Of a stretch of DNA of 64,000 nt, positions 1 to 8,540 are shown piece by piece. A model generated the notes under the pieces. That model saw nothing but the letters and a program-made list of their open reading frames with translations. It searched no databases and was not told the DNA's origin. A program made the position numbers and the translations under genes. Each line of letters begins with the position of its first letter. The first letter of the stretch is position 1. This stretch comes from Hymenobacter aerophilus DSM 13606. Lineage in GTDB: Bacteria; Bacteroidota; Bacteroidia; Cytophagales; Hymenobacteraceae. The stretch spans positions 1 to 64,000 of the forward strand of contig NZ_KB907813.1 of assembly GCF_000382225.1 (NCBI RefSeq), written 5' to 3'.

Positions 1-225
1 CACGTAGGCCACGAGCCAGGCCTGGTCGTCGGCCGAGAGTAGGCGCGCAGGCCCCCCGCTAGCGGGTTTAGGAGCCAGCGAGCCGGTTTCCCGCTCACGT
101 CGTAACAGGTCGCGCACGAACGAGCGGCTCACGCCGAAGCGTTGGGCGACCTGCGTCTGGCGAGCTTTCGGTTCGCGGCAGGCGGCGGCCACCCGGGTGC
201 GTAAATCAAGCGAGTAAGGTTGCAT
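1..225 (-). CDS. IS630-family transposase, N-terminal fragment at window edge
   Basis: The first 75 codons are visible; the rest lies beyond position 1. The protein opens MQPYSLDLRTRV and has a helix-turn-helix, QVAQRFGVSRSFVRDLLRR, at about residues 25-43, followed by a Pro/Ala/Gly linker and LLSADDQAW. This is the pattern of the DNA-binding half of IS630/Tc1-mariner-type transposases, where a DDE catalytic domain would follow. The ATG at 225 opens the frame, and I see no better upstream start before the AT-rich stretch at 276-300. The terminal inverted repeat should lie between 226 and about 300 but cannot be fixed without the other end. Whether the element is intact is unknown. Confidence 0.75.
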   Translation of the reverse strand, partial: MQPYSLDLRTRVAAACREPKARQTQVAQRFGVSRSFVRDLLRRERETGSLAPKPASGGPARLLSADDQAWLVAYV

Positions 226-331
226 AATAGGGCATACGGCTAGATACCCAGAAAGGCCTAACCGTTCACGAATCCGCTATATATAACCAATATTCTACAA
301 AAGACTAACGCAAACACTGTTTGATCAAAGT

Positions 332-2092
332 TTATTTCCCTGGAATCTTCACCCCGCGCTCCTGAGCTACTTGCTGGGCCAGTTCGTAGCCGGCGTCGGC
401 GTGGCGAAAGATACCCATACCGGGGTCGGTGGTGAGCACCCGTTTCAATCTTTCGGCTTTTTCTGGGGTGCCGGTGGCTACGATGACCATGCCCGAGTGG
501 GTGGAGTTGCCAATGCCCACGCCGCCGCCGTTGTGCAGGCTCACCCAGTCGGCGCCCGAGGCGCAGTTGGCCAGCGCGTTGAGCAGGGGCCAGTCGGCCA
601 CGGCGTCGGAGCCGTCCTTCATGCCTTCGGTTTCGCGGTTGGGCGAGGCCACGGAGCCGCAGTCGAGGTGGTCGCGGCCGATAACGATGGGCGCCGACAC
701 TTCGCCCCGGGCCACGAGGTCGTTGATGACCAGGCCGAACTTTTCCCGCTCGCCGTAGCCCAGCCAGCACACGCGGGCCGGCAGCCCGATAAACGGCACC
801 TTGGCCTGGGCTTTCGCTATCCAGCGGGCCAGCAGCTTGTCATCGGGGAAGGTTTCGAGCAGGGCGCGGTCGATGCGCAGAATGTCCTGGGGGTCGCCCG
901 AAAGGGCCGCCCAGCGAAAGGGGCCTTTGCCCTCGCAGAACAGCGGCCGGATGTAGGCGGGCACGAACCCAGGGTACAGGAACTGGCCCTGCTCGTCGCG
1001 CACCTTCAGGCCGCCTTTTTCGGCCTGGCCGCGCAGGTTGTTGCCGTAGTCGAGGGCCACGGCGCCGGCCGTTTGCAGATCAATAATGGCCTGGCAGTGC
1101 TTCATGATGGAGGCCAGCGCCTGCCGCCGGAACTCCGCGGGGTCGTCTTTGCGCAGCTGCAGCACCACCTCAATGTCGCCTTCGGGAATGTAGTCGAGCA
1201 GGTCGTGGGCCGAGGTCTGGTCGGTGACGATATCGGCTTTGTAGCCGCGCTCCAGCAACTCGGGCAGCACCGTGGCGGCGTTGCCGGTCAGGCCGATGCT
1301 CCAGCCCTGGCGCTGCTGGCGGTACTGCTCGCACAGCTCCAGGGCGTGGTCGAGGTTGCGGGCCTGCTCGTCGAGGTAGCCTTCGCGCACCTTCTGCTTC
1401 ACCCGCTCGTCAATGGGCTCGATTACCAGGCACACGCCGTCGTTCATGGTTACGGCCAGCGGCTGCGCGCCGCTCATGCCGCCCAGGCCGGCCGTTACGG
1501 TGACGGTGCCGGCCAGCGTGCCGCCGAAGTGGCGGTCGGCTACGGCGGCGAAGGTTTCGTAGGTGCCCTGCAGAATCCCCTGGGTGGCAATGTAAATCCA
1601 GGAGCCGGCCGTCATCTGCCCGTACATCATCAGGCCCAGCTTATCCAGCTCATCAAAGTACTCCTGGGTGCTCCAGGCGGGCACGAGGTTGGAGTTGGCG
1701 ATGAGCACGCGCGGGGCGTGGGCCCAGGTTTTGAGCACGCCCACGGCCTTGCCGCTCTGCACCAGCATGGTTTCATCGGGCGCCAGGTTTTTGAGCGTGC
1801 GCACGATGGTCTGGTACTCCTTCCAGTTGCGGGCGGCGCGGCCGGCCCCGCCGTACACAATCAACTCGTCGTACACCAGGCTCACGGCCGGGTCAAGGTT
1901 GTTTTCCAGCATCCGCAGCGCGGCCTCGGCCTCCCAGGTTTTACAGCGCAGCTCGGAGCCGTGCCGGGCCCGCACCGTTTCCTCGGGCTGGTATTCGTAG
2001 TACATGGGCCGGCCCGGCTGGCTGCCGGTTTCGGCCGATTTAGAGGTGGCTTCGAGGTTGAGTTCGGGAGTCTGGAGGGCCGAATGGGGCAT
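332..2092 (-). CDS. hutU: Urocanate hydratase
   Basis: Second step of histidine degradation, converting urocanate to 4-imidazolone-5-propionate with NAD+ as an electrophilic cofactor in the cytoplasm. The whole chain matches the family: [11 protein letters not shown] near the N-terminus, the Gly-rich [12 protein letters not shown] segment of the NAD-binding domain, YGNNLRGQA, and the C-terminal [25 protein letters not shown] with the family's conserved Cys. At 586 residues it is slightly longer than the usual 550-560, through an N-terminal extension. I chose the ATG at 2092 ([11 protein letters not shown]) over the upstream one at 2119, whose extra nine residues are low-complexity. No other hut gene is in the window; hutH, hutI or hutG would be expected elsewhere. 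Confidence 0.95.
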   Translation of the reverse strand: MPHSALQTPELNLEATSKSAETGSQPGRPMYYEYQPEETVRARHGSELRCKTWEAEAALRMLENNLDPAVSLVYDELIVYGGAGRAARNWKEYQTIVRTLKNLAPDETMLVQSGKAVGVLKTWAHAPRVLIANSNLVPAWSTQEYFDELDKLGLMMYGQMTAGSWIYIATQGILQGTYETFAAVADRHFGGTLAGTVTVTAGLGGMSGAQPLAVTMNDGVCLVIEPIDERVKQKVREGYLDEQARNLDHALELCEQYRQQRQGWSIGLTGNAATVLPELLERGYKADIVTDQTSAHDLLDYIPEGDIEVVLQLRKDDPAEFRRQALASIMKHCQAIIDLQTAGAVALDYGNNLRGQAEKGGLKVRDEQGQFLYPGFVPAYIRPLFCEGKGPFRWAALSGDPQDILRIDRALLETFPDDKLLARWIAKAQAKVPFIGLPARVCWLGYGEREKFGLVINDLVARGEVSAPIVIGRDHLDCGSVASPNRETEGMKDGSDAVADWPLLNALANCASGADWVSLHNGGGVGIGNSTHSGMVIVATGTPEKAERLKRVLTTDPGMGIFRHADAGYELAQQVAQERGVKIPGK

Positions 2093-2197
2093 AGCGGAAG
2101 GGCGGCCGGGGAAAGGCAAGCCGCACCGGCAAGATATTATTTTTACCCCGGCTCTGCCCCTATCCGGCCCGGCACCACCCTGGAGGCCGCCGGCCCG

Positions 2198-3001
2198 CTA
2201 CAGGCCGGCGGGCGGCGGGGTGCCATCCAGACGGCTTTGCAGCTGCGCCAGCTGCTGTTCGAGCGAGGCCACGCGCTCTTCGAGCAGGGCCGGGCGGCGC
2301 AGGTAGGTGCTGAAGCTGCCGTGGACTTCCCAGATTTCGAGGGCGTCGGGCAAGTGGAAATCCTGGGACGGGTAGTCGGGGTTGTCGGCGCGCAGGCGCA
2401 GCAGCTGGCCGGGCAGCTGCTCGTGCAGGCGGCGCACCAGCAGCCGGCTCGGCGTGAGCAGGGCGTACACGCGGCCGCTGTGCAGGCGGGGCAGCGCCTT
2501 ATCGACGCGGCAGCAGAGCAGCACATCCTGGTGGCGCAGGGTGGGCGCCATATCGGGGCCGTTGAGGTCGAAGGCGCGGGTGGCGGGGCCCAGCTGGTGC
2601 GGAAACGTGAGCGGCGGCAGCGCATCGACAAAGGCCGTGTCGTGGTGGCGCACGATGTATTCGAGCAGCCGGGCCTGGGGCACGTAGGGCGTCAGCTGGG
2701 GCCGCTGGTCGGCCAGCGCCGTGGGGGCGGGCGCTTCGGCCGGGCTCGGGGCTGCTTGCTGGGGCTTGAAAATATCGAAGCGGTAGAGCTCGTTTATGGT
2801 CAGCTCTTTCGTTAGTAGCAGGTCCACTGACAGGCCAAAATGCTGAGCAATCTGCAGCAGGGTTTCCATCTTGGGCTCCGACCGTCCTTCCTCGTAAGCG
2901 CCCACACTGGGCCGGGCGAGGCCAAAAAGCTCGGCAAAAGCGGCCTGACTGAGCTTTTTGACGGTTCTTATCTTGCGGATGTTCTTGCCAACGTACGACA
3001 T
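2198..3001 (-). CDS. XRE-family regulator with degenerate S24/LexA-like C-terminal domain
   Basis: A 267-residue regulator. Residues 1-65 form a Cro/CI-type helix-turn-helix (LSQAAFAELFGLARPSVGAYEEGR). After a Pro/Ala linker, residues about 125-225 resemble the S24 peptidase fold of LexA/CI repressors. The catalytic-serine motif G-[DE]-S-M is replaced by GPDM (Asp for Ser), and the region of the catalytic Lys reads LVRRL, so self-cleavage is unlikely. The C-terminal 35 residues are a short coiled coil (LEERVASLEQQLAQLQSRL). It lies 105 bp upstream of hutU on the same strand and may be co-transcribed with it. A perfect palindrome just upstream of its start suggests autoregulation. Its ligand is not evident. 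Confidence 0.8.
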   Translation of the reverse strand: MSYVGKNIRKIRTVKKLSQAAFAELFGLARPSVGAYEEGRSEPKMETLLQIAQHFGLSVDLLLTKELTINELYRFDIFKPQQAAPSPAEAPAPTALADQRPQLTPYVPQARLLEYIVRHHDTAFVDALPPLTFPHQLGPATRAFDLNGPDMAPTLRHQDVLLCCRVDKALPRLHSGRVYALLTPSRLLVRRLHEQLPGQLLRLRADNPDYPSQDFHLPDALEIWEVHGSFSTYLRRPALLEERVASLEQQLAQLQSRLDGTPPPAGL

Positions 3002-3005
3002 ACTG

Positions 3006-3034
3006 GAAAAATATTTTCAGCTCAAACTTTGAGC
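3006..3034. promoter_or_regulatory. Two adjacent palindromes ahead of the XRE gene (candidate operator)
   Basis: GCTCAAACTTTGAGC (3020-3034) is a perfect 7-1-7 palindrome ending 19 bp upstream of the ATG at 3001. Next to it, GAAAA-ATA-TTTTC (3006-3018) is a second inverted repeat. Read on the minus strand, the first overlaps AAAGTTTG, one base from the Bacteroidota -7 consensus TAnnTTTG. A TTG lies 23 bp further upstream, slightly longer than the usual spacer. Operator overlapping the -7 box is inferred from position and symmetry only. Confidence 0.5.
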
Positions 3035-3205
3035 ATTCAGAAAACTTTGTTTACAATTGCATCGTAAAGCTACCACAATCCCGCCAGCCATTCAACCCCG
3101 CTGCTACTATTTTGAGCCGCAACTTATGCTTAGGCCTGCCGGGCCGGTTATCCGCCCGATTTGCCTAAGTTGTCCTCTTCATCCTCTCAGCCCTCCGCCT
3201 CTGCT

Positions 3206-3610
3206 ATGACCTCTCCTCACTTTACCCTGTTGCGCACCTATCTGCTGGAGCTGGGCTTCGACATCCATCATCAGGACGAGGCCGCCGACCTGCTGGTGGT
3301 CAGCCGGCCCGAGCTGGGCATCCACAACCTGGTGCTGGGCTGCGGCGAGCCGCTGCTGATTATGGAGCAGTACCTGCTGGAGCTGCCCGCCCCCAACTGC
3401 GCCGTTTACCAGCGCCTGCTCCAGAAAAACCGCGACATCATCCACGGCGCCTTCGTGCTCGACGAGTCGGGCCTGAGGGTGATTTACCGCGACACGCTCC
3501 AGCTCGATTTCCTCGACCGCGCCGCCCTCGAAGCCGTGCTCAACTCGCTGGCCCTGGTGCTCAGCGAGTTTGGCGATGAGCTGATTGAGTTCTCCAAAGC
3601 AGGCGCTTAG
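3206..3610 (+). CDS. YbjN / Tir-chaperone-like protein, first gene of the PspA-flotillin island
   Basis: 134 residues with no signal peptide or membrane helix. The alternating pattern (LLELGF-hydrophilic-LLVVSRPELGIHNLVLGC, then IIHGAFVLDESGLRVIYRDTLQLD and a C-terminal amphipathic helix ending ELIEFSKAGA) fits the small alpha/beta fold of YbjN and type III secretion chaperone-like proteins. In other bacteria such proteins accompany PspA-type genes. The ATG at 3206 is preferred because the upstream 15 codons are Ser-rich low complexity. It is followed by pspA on the same strand, 138 bp away, with a family A palindrome in between. A chaperone or adaptor role for PspA or the ATPase is an inference from context. 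Confidence 0.65.
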   Translation: MTSPHFTLLRTYLLELGFDIHHQDEAADLLVVSRPELGIHNLVLGCGEPLLIMEQYLLELPAPNCAVYQRLLQKNRDIIHGAFVLDESGLRVIYRDTLQLDFLDRAALEAVLNSLALVLSEFGDELIEFSKAGA

Positions 3611-3620
3611 TAGCCCCCCC

Positions 3621-3707
3621 GTCATCCTGAGCGTAGCGAAGGACCTATACAGAGGCTACTATTAATTGCTACCTTCTATATAGGTCCTTCGCTGCGCTCA
3701 GGATGAC
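3621..3707. repeat. Family A palindromic repeat between the YbjN-like gene and pspA
   Basis: Facing arms GTCATCCTGAGCG... (from 3621) and ...CGCTCAGGATGAC (to 3707) are about 30 bp each with few mismatches and enclose a short AT-rich loop. The same core occurs near 20.0, 33.6, 39.8, 45.3, 48.2, 49.5, 54.1 and 54.8 kb. Transcribed, it would form a long hairpin that could separate YbjN expression from pspA. Confidence 0.9.
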
Positions 3708-3748
3708 AGCAGTGTAATTCCCATCATCCCCTCCAAACCCCAACCGCC

Positions 3749-4477
3749 ATGAATATCTTCAACCGCATCTTCAAAATCGGGCAGGCCGAAGCCCATTCGG
3801 CCGTCAATCAGCTCGAAGACCCCATCAAAATGACCGAGCAGGGCCTGCGCGACCTGCGCGAGGATCTCGACAAGGCTCTGCACGCGCTGGCCGAAGTGAA
3901 GGCGCTGGCCATCCGCAGCCGCAACGACGCCGAAACGGCCCGCAGCAAAGCCCTCGACTACGAGAACAAAGCCGTGCTGCTGCTGCAAAAGGCCCACCGC
4001 CAGGAGCTGGAACCCGCCGAGGCCGACCGCCTGGCCACCGAGTCGCTGACCCGGAAAACCCAGCACGAAACCCAGGCCACCCGCGCCAGCCAGGATCAGG
4101 AAAAGTTCGAGGCCTCGGCCAACACGCTCAACCAGAACGTGCAGCAGCTCAAGCAAACCATTTCGCAGTGGGACAACGAGCTGCGGACGCTGAAAGCCCG
4201 CGTGACGGTGAGCACGGCCACCAAAACCATCAACCAGCAAATGGCCCAGCTCGATTCGTCGGGCACGGTGAGTTTGCTGGAGCGCATGAAAGAGAAGATT
4301 GCCACCGAGGAGGCGCTGGCCGAATCGTATGGCCAGATTGCCCAGGAAAGCAAGTCGGTGGACCAGGAAATCGACAAAGCCCTGGGCGCCGACGGCAGCA
4401 GCCAGGCCTCGGCCGATTTGCTGGCGCTCAAGGCCCGGCTGGGCATGCAGAAGCAGCTGGGCAGTTCCGAATCATAA
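3749..4477 (+). CDS. pspA: PspA/IM30 (ESCRT-III-like) membrane-stress protein
   Basis: 242 residues, almost entirely helical coiled coil. It has the family's N-terminal amphipathic start (MNIFNRIFKIGQAEAHSAVNQLEDP), the conserved DPIKMTEQGLRDLREDL turn, and long charged helices to about residue 215. Family members polymerise on damaged or stressed inner membrane, limit proton leakage and remodel bilayers. The length is typical (220-250). A small membrane-protein gene starts 20 bp after the stop, so the two are very probably co-transcribed. No classical pspF/pspBC regulators flank it; the partners here (YqiJ-like, flotillin, AAA+ ATPase) resemble the alternative PspA neighbourhoods found outside enterobacteria. 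Confidence 0.9.
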   Translation: MNIFNRIFKIGQAEAHSAVNQLEDPIKMTEQGLRDLREDLDKALHALAEVKALAIRSRNDAETARSKALDYENKAVLLLQKAHRQELEPAEADRLATESLTRKTQHETQATRASQDQEKFEASANTLNQNVQQLKQTISQWDNELRTLKARVTVSTATKTINQQMAQLDSSGTVSLLERMKEKIATEEALAESYGQIAQESKSVDQEIDKALGADGSSQASADLLALKARLGMQKQLGSSES

Positions 4478-4497
4478 AGCCCGTTTTCAACAGAGCC

Positions 4498-4704
4498 ATG
4501 ACGACCCTCGAAAAGTTCTTATTCTACTTTGGTGTTGCGCTCATTCTGGGCTCGGCGTTGGCGCGGGTTTCCCACGTCATCGAGCTGGAACAGGCCTATT
4601 TTCTGATGCTGATAGGTGCGGCGCTCGAATTCAACGGCCAGAGCCGCTACAACCGCCGGCTGCGGCAGCGCATCGAGGAGCTGGAGGCCCAGTCGGGCCG
4701 CTAG
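4498..4704 (+). CDS. Small two-helix membrane protein downstream of pspA
   Basis: 68 residues starting at ATG 4498 (MTTLEKFLFYFGVALILG). Residues about 7-22 and 33-47 are hydrophobic and could form two short membrane spans. They are followed by a basic-acidic helix rich in Arg and Glu ending EELEAQSGR. It lies 20 bp after pspA. No family is recognised. By position and shape it may act as a membrane anchor or docking protein for PspA, as PspB/PspC do in enterobacteria, but no sequence similarity to those was seen. Confidence 0.7.
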   Translation: MTTLEKFLFYFGVALILGSALARVSHVIELEQAYFLMLIGAALEFNGQSRYNRRLRQRIEELEAQSGR

Positions 4705-4740
4705 CTGCCGCTACTTCCGCTCCTTGCTTCATCTTTCTTT

Positions 4741-4932
4741 ATGATACGCTCTCCCAATCTATTCTTCGCCTTGGCTACCCTGTTGCTGCTGGCCAGTGCC
4801 GGCCTGCGCTTTATGGAGGGAGCAAATATGCGCTGGGCTCCGGCGCTGATGATTTTTGGGTTCTGCTTTCTGGCGGCGGGCTTTGCGCGCTACCGTCGCA
4901 ACCAGCAGGAAAACGAGCAGAACCAGCCGTAG
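4741..4932 (+). CDS. Small two-helix membrane protein
   Basis: 63 residues. Two hydrophobic segments (about 7-21 and 31-47: FFALATLLLLASAGL and RWAPALMIFGFCFLAAGFA) are separated by a short polar turn, with a basic then polar tail (RYRRNQQENEQNQP). It starts 36 bp after the previous small membrane gene, and the two share the same layout (two helices plus a charged C-tail), so they may be diverged duplicates or partners. The family is unknown. The uninterrupted co-direction with pspA supports a real gene. Confidence 0.65.
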   Translation: MIRSPNLFFALATLLLLASAGLRFMEGANMRWAPALMIFGFCFLAAGFARYRRNQQENEQNQP

Positions 4933-5007
4933 CTGCCCCGCAAAAATTACCGGCCCCTTTGGCCAGCCTCCCGATTCCCGTACCTTCCCGCCGCTAATGC
5001 CCTCCCG

Positions 5008-5688
5008 ATGAAAGAACTGCTCCACGCGGCCGTTGCGCCGGCTAATCTGCTGCCCACGGGCGTGCTGGTATTCGTGCTGCTGTACTGGCTGACGGTAATG
5101 CTGGGCTTGCTCGACTTCAAGTCGCTGGACCTGGACGTGCACACCGACGCCGATGTGCATGCTGATGTGCACGCCGACGCCCACGCCGGGGCGCACGGGC
5201 ACGCGGGCGAATCGGGAACGTCGTTTGTGAACTCGGTGCTGGGCTTTTTCAACCTGGGCCGGGTGCCGCTGATGGTGTTCGTGAGCTTCGTGGTGTTGCC
5301 CTGGTGGGTGGGCAGCATTCTGGCCAATTACTACCTGGGCAACGAAAGCCTGCTGGTGGGCGCGGTGCTGCTCGTGCCGCTGCTGCTGGGCAGTCTGCTG
5401 GTGGCCAAAGTGCTTACCACGCCTTTCGTGAGCCTGTTTGCGGCCATGGAAGTCGAGTCGGAAGGGGCCAACTCGCCGGTGGGCAAGGTGTGCACGCTGC
5501 TGCTGCCCGCCACCCACGAGCAGCTGGGCCAGGCCAGCGTCCGGCTCCGCAAGGGCGCCCCGCTGATGCTCAACGTGCGCGCCGCCTCGGCCAGCGCCGA
5601 GCTGCGCAAGGGCGACACGGCCCTCATCATCGACTACGACCAGCTGCACCGCTGCTACCTGGTTGAGCCGTTTGAGATGAACGTCTGA
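5008..5688 (+). CDS. YqiJ-like membrane protein with OB-fold tail and His/Asp-rich loop
   Basis: 226 residues. A hydrophobic helix at about 13-37 is followed by a periplasmic or cytoplasmic loop at 41-73 dense in His and Asp (repeating DVHADVHADAHAG units). Two more helices lie at about 80-105 and 110-140, then a beta-rich domain at 150-226 (GKVCTLLLP...KGAPLMLNVRA...KGDTALIIDYD) that fits the NfeD/YqiJ OB-fold. YqiJ and NfeD proteins are the usual partners of flotillins, and a flotillin follows here at 6324. The His/Asp loop is not a standard part of that family as I know it and looks able to bind divalent metal. Confidence 0.8.
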   Translation: MKELLHAAVAPANLLPTGVLVFVLLYWLTVMLGLLDFKSLDLDVHTDADVHADVHADAHAGAHGHAGESGTSFVNSVLGFFNLGRVPLMVFVSFVVLPWWVGSILANYYLGNESLLVGAVLLVPLLLGSLLVAKVLTTPFVSLFAAMEVESEGANSPVGKVCTLLLPATHEQLGQASVRLRKGAPLMLNVRAASASAELRKGDTALIIDYDQLHRCYLVEPFEMNV

Positions 5689-5733
5689 CGAAATCGATTA
5701 TTACTTATTCCCTATAGACCAATTACTACCGCT

Positions 5734-6141
5734 ATGAAACAGGTTTTCCCATCTAAGGTGAGTTGGTGGCTGTTCGGGCCGATCATTGCCCTGTTGATTG
5801 GCTCCGGCATCTACGCCGCCCTGGAGCAATCGTGGCTGGAAGTCCTGACGATGATGCTGGTGCTGGGACTGTTTTACTGGCTGCTGCGCCGCACTTATTA
5901 TGAGATTCAGCCCCAGCAGCAGCAGTTACGCATCGTGTCGGGGCCTTTTCGGTGGCGCGTGCCGGTGCCGGCCATCGTTTCGGTGTTGCCCACGCACAAT
6001 CCGCTTAGCTCCCCGGCCCTCTCGCTCGACCGGCTCAAGATTCGCTACGGCAAGTACAACTCCATTATGATTTCGCCGGCCGACCGCGCCGGTTTCCTGG
6101 CCGCGCTGCTGCAACTAAACCCCGCCATCCGCCATGACTGA
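5734..6141 (+). CDS. Membrane-anchored bacterial PH-domain protein
   Basis: 135 residues. Two adjacent hydrophobic helices (about 10-30 and 35-51, WWLFGPIIALLIGSGIYA and VLTMMLVLGLFYWLL) precede a compact beta domain (YYEIQPQQQQLRIVSGPFRWRV, then SLDRLKIRYGKYNSIMISP and AGFLAALLQLNP). This is the arrangement of DUF1200/SunI-like bacterial PH-domain proteins, which sit under the membrane and bind lipid or protein partners. It lies between the YqiJ-like and flotillin genes. Its stop overlaps the start of a 37-codon ORF by eight bases. The role in the stress complex is inferred from position. Confidence 0.7.
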   Translation: MKQVFPSKVSWWLFGPIIALLIGSGIYAALEQSWLEVLTMMLVLGLFYWLLRRTYYEIQPQQQQLRIVSGPFRWRVPVPAIVSVLPTHNPLSSPALSLDRLKIRYGKYNSIMISPADRAGFLAALLQLNPAIRHD

Positions 6142-6247
6142 GCTGCTTCACTGGTTGCAAAATGCCCTGCGCTGGCTCGGCGACGCCCTGCTCGATGGCC
6201 TGCTGGCCGACTTCTTCAACTGGCTGGCCGATTGGCTGCTGTCGTGA
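6134..6247 (+). CDS. Candidate 37-residue amphipathic peptide overlapping the PH-domain gene
   Basis: ATG at 6134 lies inside the last codons of the preceding gene (shared ATGACTGA), a typical translational-coupling overlap. The product starts MTELLHWLQNALRWLGDALL and continues DGLLADFFNWLADWLLS. Trp, Leu and acidic residues are spaced for an amphipathic helix that would lie on a membrane surface, much like the N-terminal helix of PspA. The overlap, composition and position support it, but the short length means it could be chance. I do not recognise a family. Confidence 0.45.
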   Translation: MTELLHWLQNALRWLGDALLDGLLADFFNWLADWLLS

Positions 6248-6323
6248 GGGGCTGAAGAAAGCCCTGTCATCCTAAGTCCCCAATAATCCCTCCTTCTCCG
6301 AAACACTCCTACTTCCTACTTTC

Positions 6324-8540
6324 ATGTTAGACCAACTCTCTTTGGTGGTGCTCGTCATCATCGCCGTTTTCGTGCTGGGCTTTATTGCCATTATCGCCCG
6401 CATGTACAAAAAAGCCGTGCAGGGCGAGGCCCTGGTGCGCACCGGCATGGGCGACACCAAGGTGTCGTTCAGCGGCATCATCGTGGTGCCCGTGCTCCAC
6501 AAGCTGGAGGTGATGGACATCAAGCTCAAAACCATCATCATTCAGCGCGCCGGCTCCGAGGGGCTGGTTTGCAAAGACAACCTGCGGGCCGATGTGAAGG
6601 TGAACTTCTTCGTGCGGGTGAATAAAACCCACGACGACGTGATCAACGTGGCCCAGAGCATCGGCGCCCACCGCGCCTCCGACCCGCTGGCCCTGGAAAA
6701 CCTGTTCGACGCCAAGTTTTCGGAGGCGCTGAAAACCGTGGGCAAGCACTTCGATTTTATTGAGCTCTACAACTCGCGCGAGCAGTTCAAGCAGCAAATC
6801 CTGGCCATCATCGGCACCGACCTCAACGGCTACGTGCTCGACGACTGCGCCATCGACTACCTGGAACAGACGCCCCTCACGGCCCTCAACCAGGACAACA
6901 TCCTCGACGCTGAAGGCATCAAGAAGATTATCGCCCTGACTTCGGAGCAGAAAATCCAGGCCAACTCGATTGAGCGCGAGAAGCAGAAAACCATCAAGAA
7001 GCAGGACGTAGAGGCCCAGGAAACCATCCTGGAGCTGGAAAAGCAGCTGGTCGAAAACCAGGAAAAGCAGAAGCGCGAGGTGGCCAACATCCGGGCCCGC
7101 GAGAATGCCGAGTCGGCCAAGGTGCAGCAGGAGGAACTGCTGAAATCGGAGAAGGCCCGCATTGCCACCGAGGAGGAAGTGGGCATTGCCCAGCAGAACC
7201 GCGACCGGCAGGTGCTGGTGGCCGAGCGCAACAAGGAGCGCACCGACGCCGTGGAAACCGAGCGCGTGGCCCAGGCCAAAGCCCTCGAAATAAACGAGCG
7301 GGAGCGGATTGTGGCCCTGGCCCAAATCGAGAAGGAGAAGGCGCTGGAAGAAGAGAAGAAGAACATCCAGACTATTATCCGCGAGCGGATTACGGTAGAA
7401 AAAGCCACGGTGGTCGAGGAGGAGAAAATCAAGGATACCCGCGCCCAAGCCCTCTCCGAGCGCGATAAGCTGGTAGCCGTGACGGCCGCCAAGCAGCAGG
7501 CCGAAGCCGCCACGGTAAGCATGGTGAGCAGCGCCGATATGGAGAAGCAGGCCGCCGAGTTCCGCGCCAAGCAGGCCCTCATCGACGCCGAGGCCGAGAA
7601 GGCCGCCGCCGAGTTCAAGGCCCAGGCCATCCGCACGCTGGCCGAAGCCGAAGCCAGCAAGGAAGCCGCCATCGGTCTGGCCGAGGCCCAGGTGATGCAG
7701 GCCAAGGCCACGGCCCGCCAGAAGGAGGGCGAAGCTGAAGCCCAGGTGATGCAGTCGAAAGCGGTGGCCCGCCAGAAGGAAGGCGAGATGGAAGCCCAGG
7801 TGATGCAGGCCAAGGCGCAGGCCGAGGCCCAGGGCATTCAGGTGAAAGCCGGCGCCCAGGCCGAAGCCGACGAGAAGTTGGGCTTGGTAGCCGCCCGGGT
7901 AAACCGCGAAAAAGGCTTGGCCGACGCCGACATCATCCAGGCCAAGGCTGATGCCGACCAGAAAAAGGGCCTGGCCGAAGCCGCCGTATCGGAGCAGAAA
8001 TACGCCGTGGAGGCCAAGGGCATCGAGGCCAAGGCCGACGCCATGCGCAAGCTCGACGGCGTAGGCAAAGACCACGAGGAATTCAAGCTGCGCCTCGACA
8101 AGGAGAAGTCCATCGAGCTGGCCCAAATCAGCATTCAGAAAGACATTGCCGCCTCCCAGGCCGAGGTTATCGGCGAGGCCCTCAAAGCCGCCAAAATCGA
8201 CATCGTGGGCGGCGAAACCATGTTCTTCGACCAGATTATCGGCTCGATTACGAAAGGCAAAATGGTCGACCGCGCCGTGCACAATTCCGAAGTGCTGAGC
8301 ACCGTGCAAAACACCTTCTTCGGCGAGGACGGCGGCGGCGACTTCAAAACCAACCTGCGCCGCTTCATCGACCAGTTCGGCCTGAACTCCGACGACCTAA
8401 AGAACCTGAGCGTCTCGGCGCTGCTGCTCAAGCTCATGAGCCAGGCCAACGACGACGCTACGCGAAGCACCATCAAGCAGCTTACCAGCACCGCTAAAGC
8501 GTTGGGCATTGGGGAGGCGCCGGTGCGGGGGTTGATGTAG
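6324..8540 (+). CDS. Flotillin-like SPFH/band 7 scaffold protein
   Basis: 738 residues. One N-terminal membrane helix (about 5-25) is followed by an SPFH domain (about 30-210, GEALVRTGMGDTKVSFSG... then NFFVRVNKTHDDVINVAQ) and a very long Glu/Lys/Ala coiled coil (about 215-600). The C-terminal domain (about 600-738) ends in a helical cap. Residues about 452-505 contain three tandem copies of an A-x-VMQ-[AS]-KA-x-ARQKEGE unit. Flotillins such as YqiK and FloT oligomerise as membrane cages and organise microdomains. Pairing with a YqiJ/NfeD-type protein and PspA is a known arrangement for envelope stress. It is larger than typical FloT (about 500) because of the extended coiled coil. Confidence 0.9.
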   Translation: MLDQLSLVVLVIIAVFVLGFIAIIARMYKKAVQGEALVRTGMGDTKVSFSGIIVVPVLHKLEVMDIKLKTIIIQRAGSEGLVCKDNLRADVKVNFFVRVNKTHDDVINVAQSIGAHRASDPLALENLFDAKFSEALKTVGKHFDFIELYNSREQFKQQILAIIGTDLNGYVLDDCAIDYLEQTPLTALNQDNILDAEGIKKIIALTSEQKIQANSIEREKQKTIKKQDVEAQETILELEKQLVENQEKQKREVANIRARENAESAKVQQEELLKSEKARIATEEEVGIAQQNRDRQVLVAERNKERTDAVETERVAQAKALEINERERIVALAQIEKEKALEEEKKNIQTIIRERITVEKATVVEEEKIKDTRAQALSERDKLVAVTAAKQQAEAATVSMVSSADMEKQAAEFRAKQALIDAEAEKAAAEFKAQAIRTLAEAEASKEAAIGLAEAQVMQAKATARQKEGEAEAQVMQSKAVARQKEGEMEAQVMQAKAQAEAQGIQVKAGAQAEADEKLGLVAARVNREKGLADADIIQAKADADQKKGLAEAAVSEQKYAVEAKGIEAKADAMRKLDGVGKDHEEFKLRLDKEKSIELAQISIQKDIAASQAEVIGEALKAAKIDIVGGETMFFDQIIGSITKGKMVDRAVHNSEVLSTVQNTFFGEDGGGDFKTNLRRFIDQFGLNSDDLKNLSVSALLLKLMSQANDDATRSTIKQLTSTAKALGIGEAPVRGLM

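Noticed and set aside
371..2815. An 814-codon open frame on the plus strand, opposite hutU and the XRE gene
   Set aside because: It is the antisense shadow of two genes with clear family matches; its translation is low-complexity His/Gly/Val-rich.
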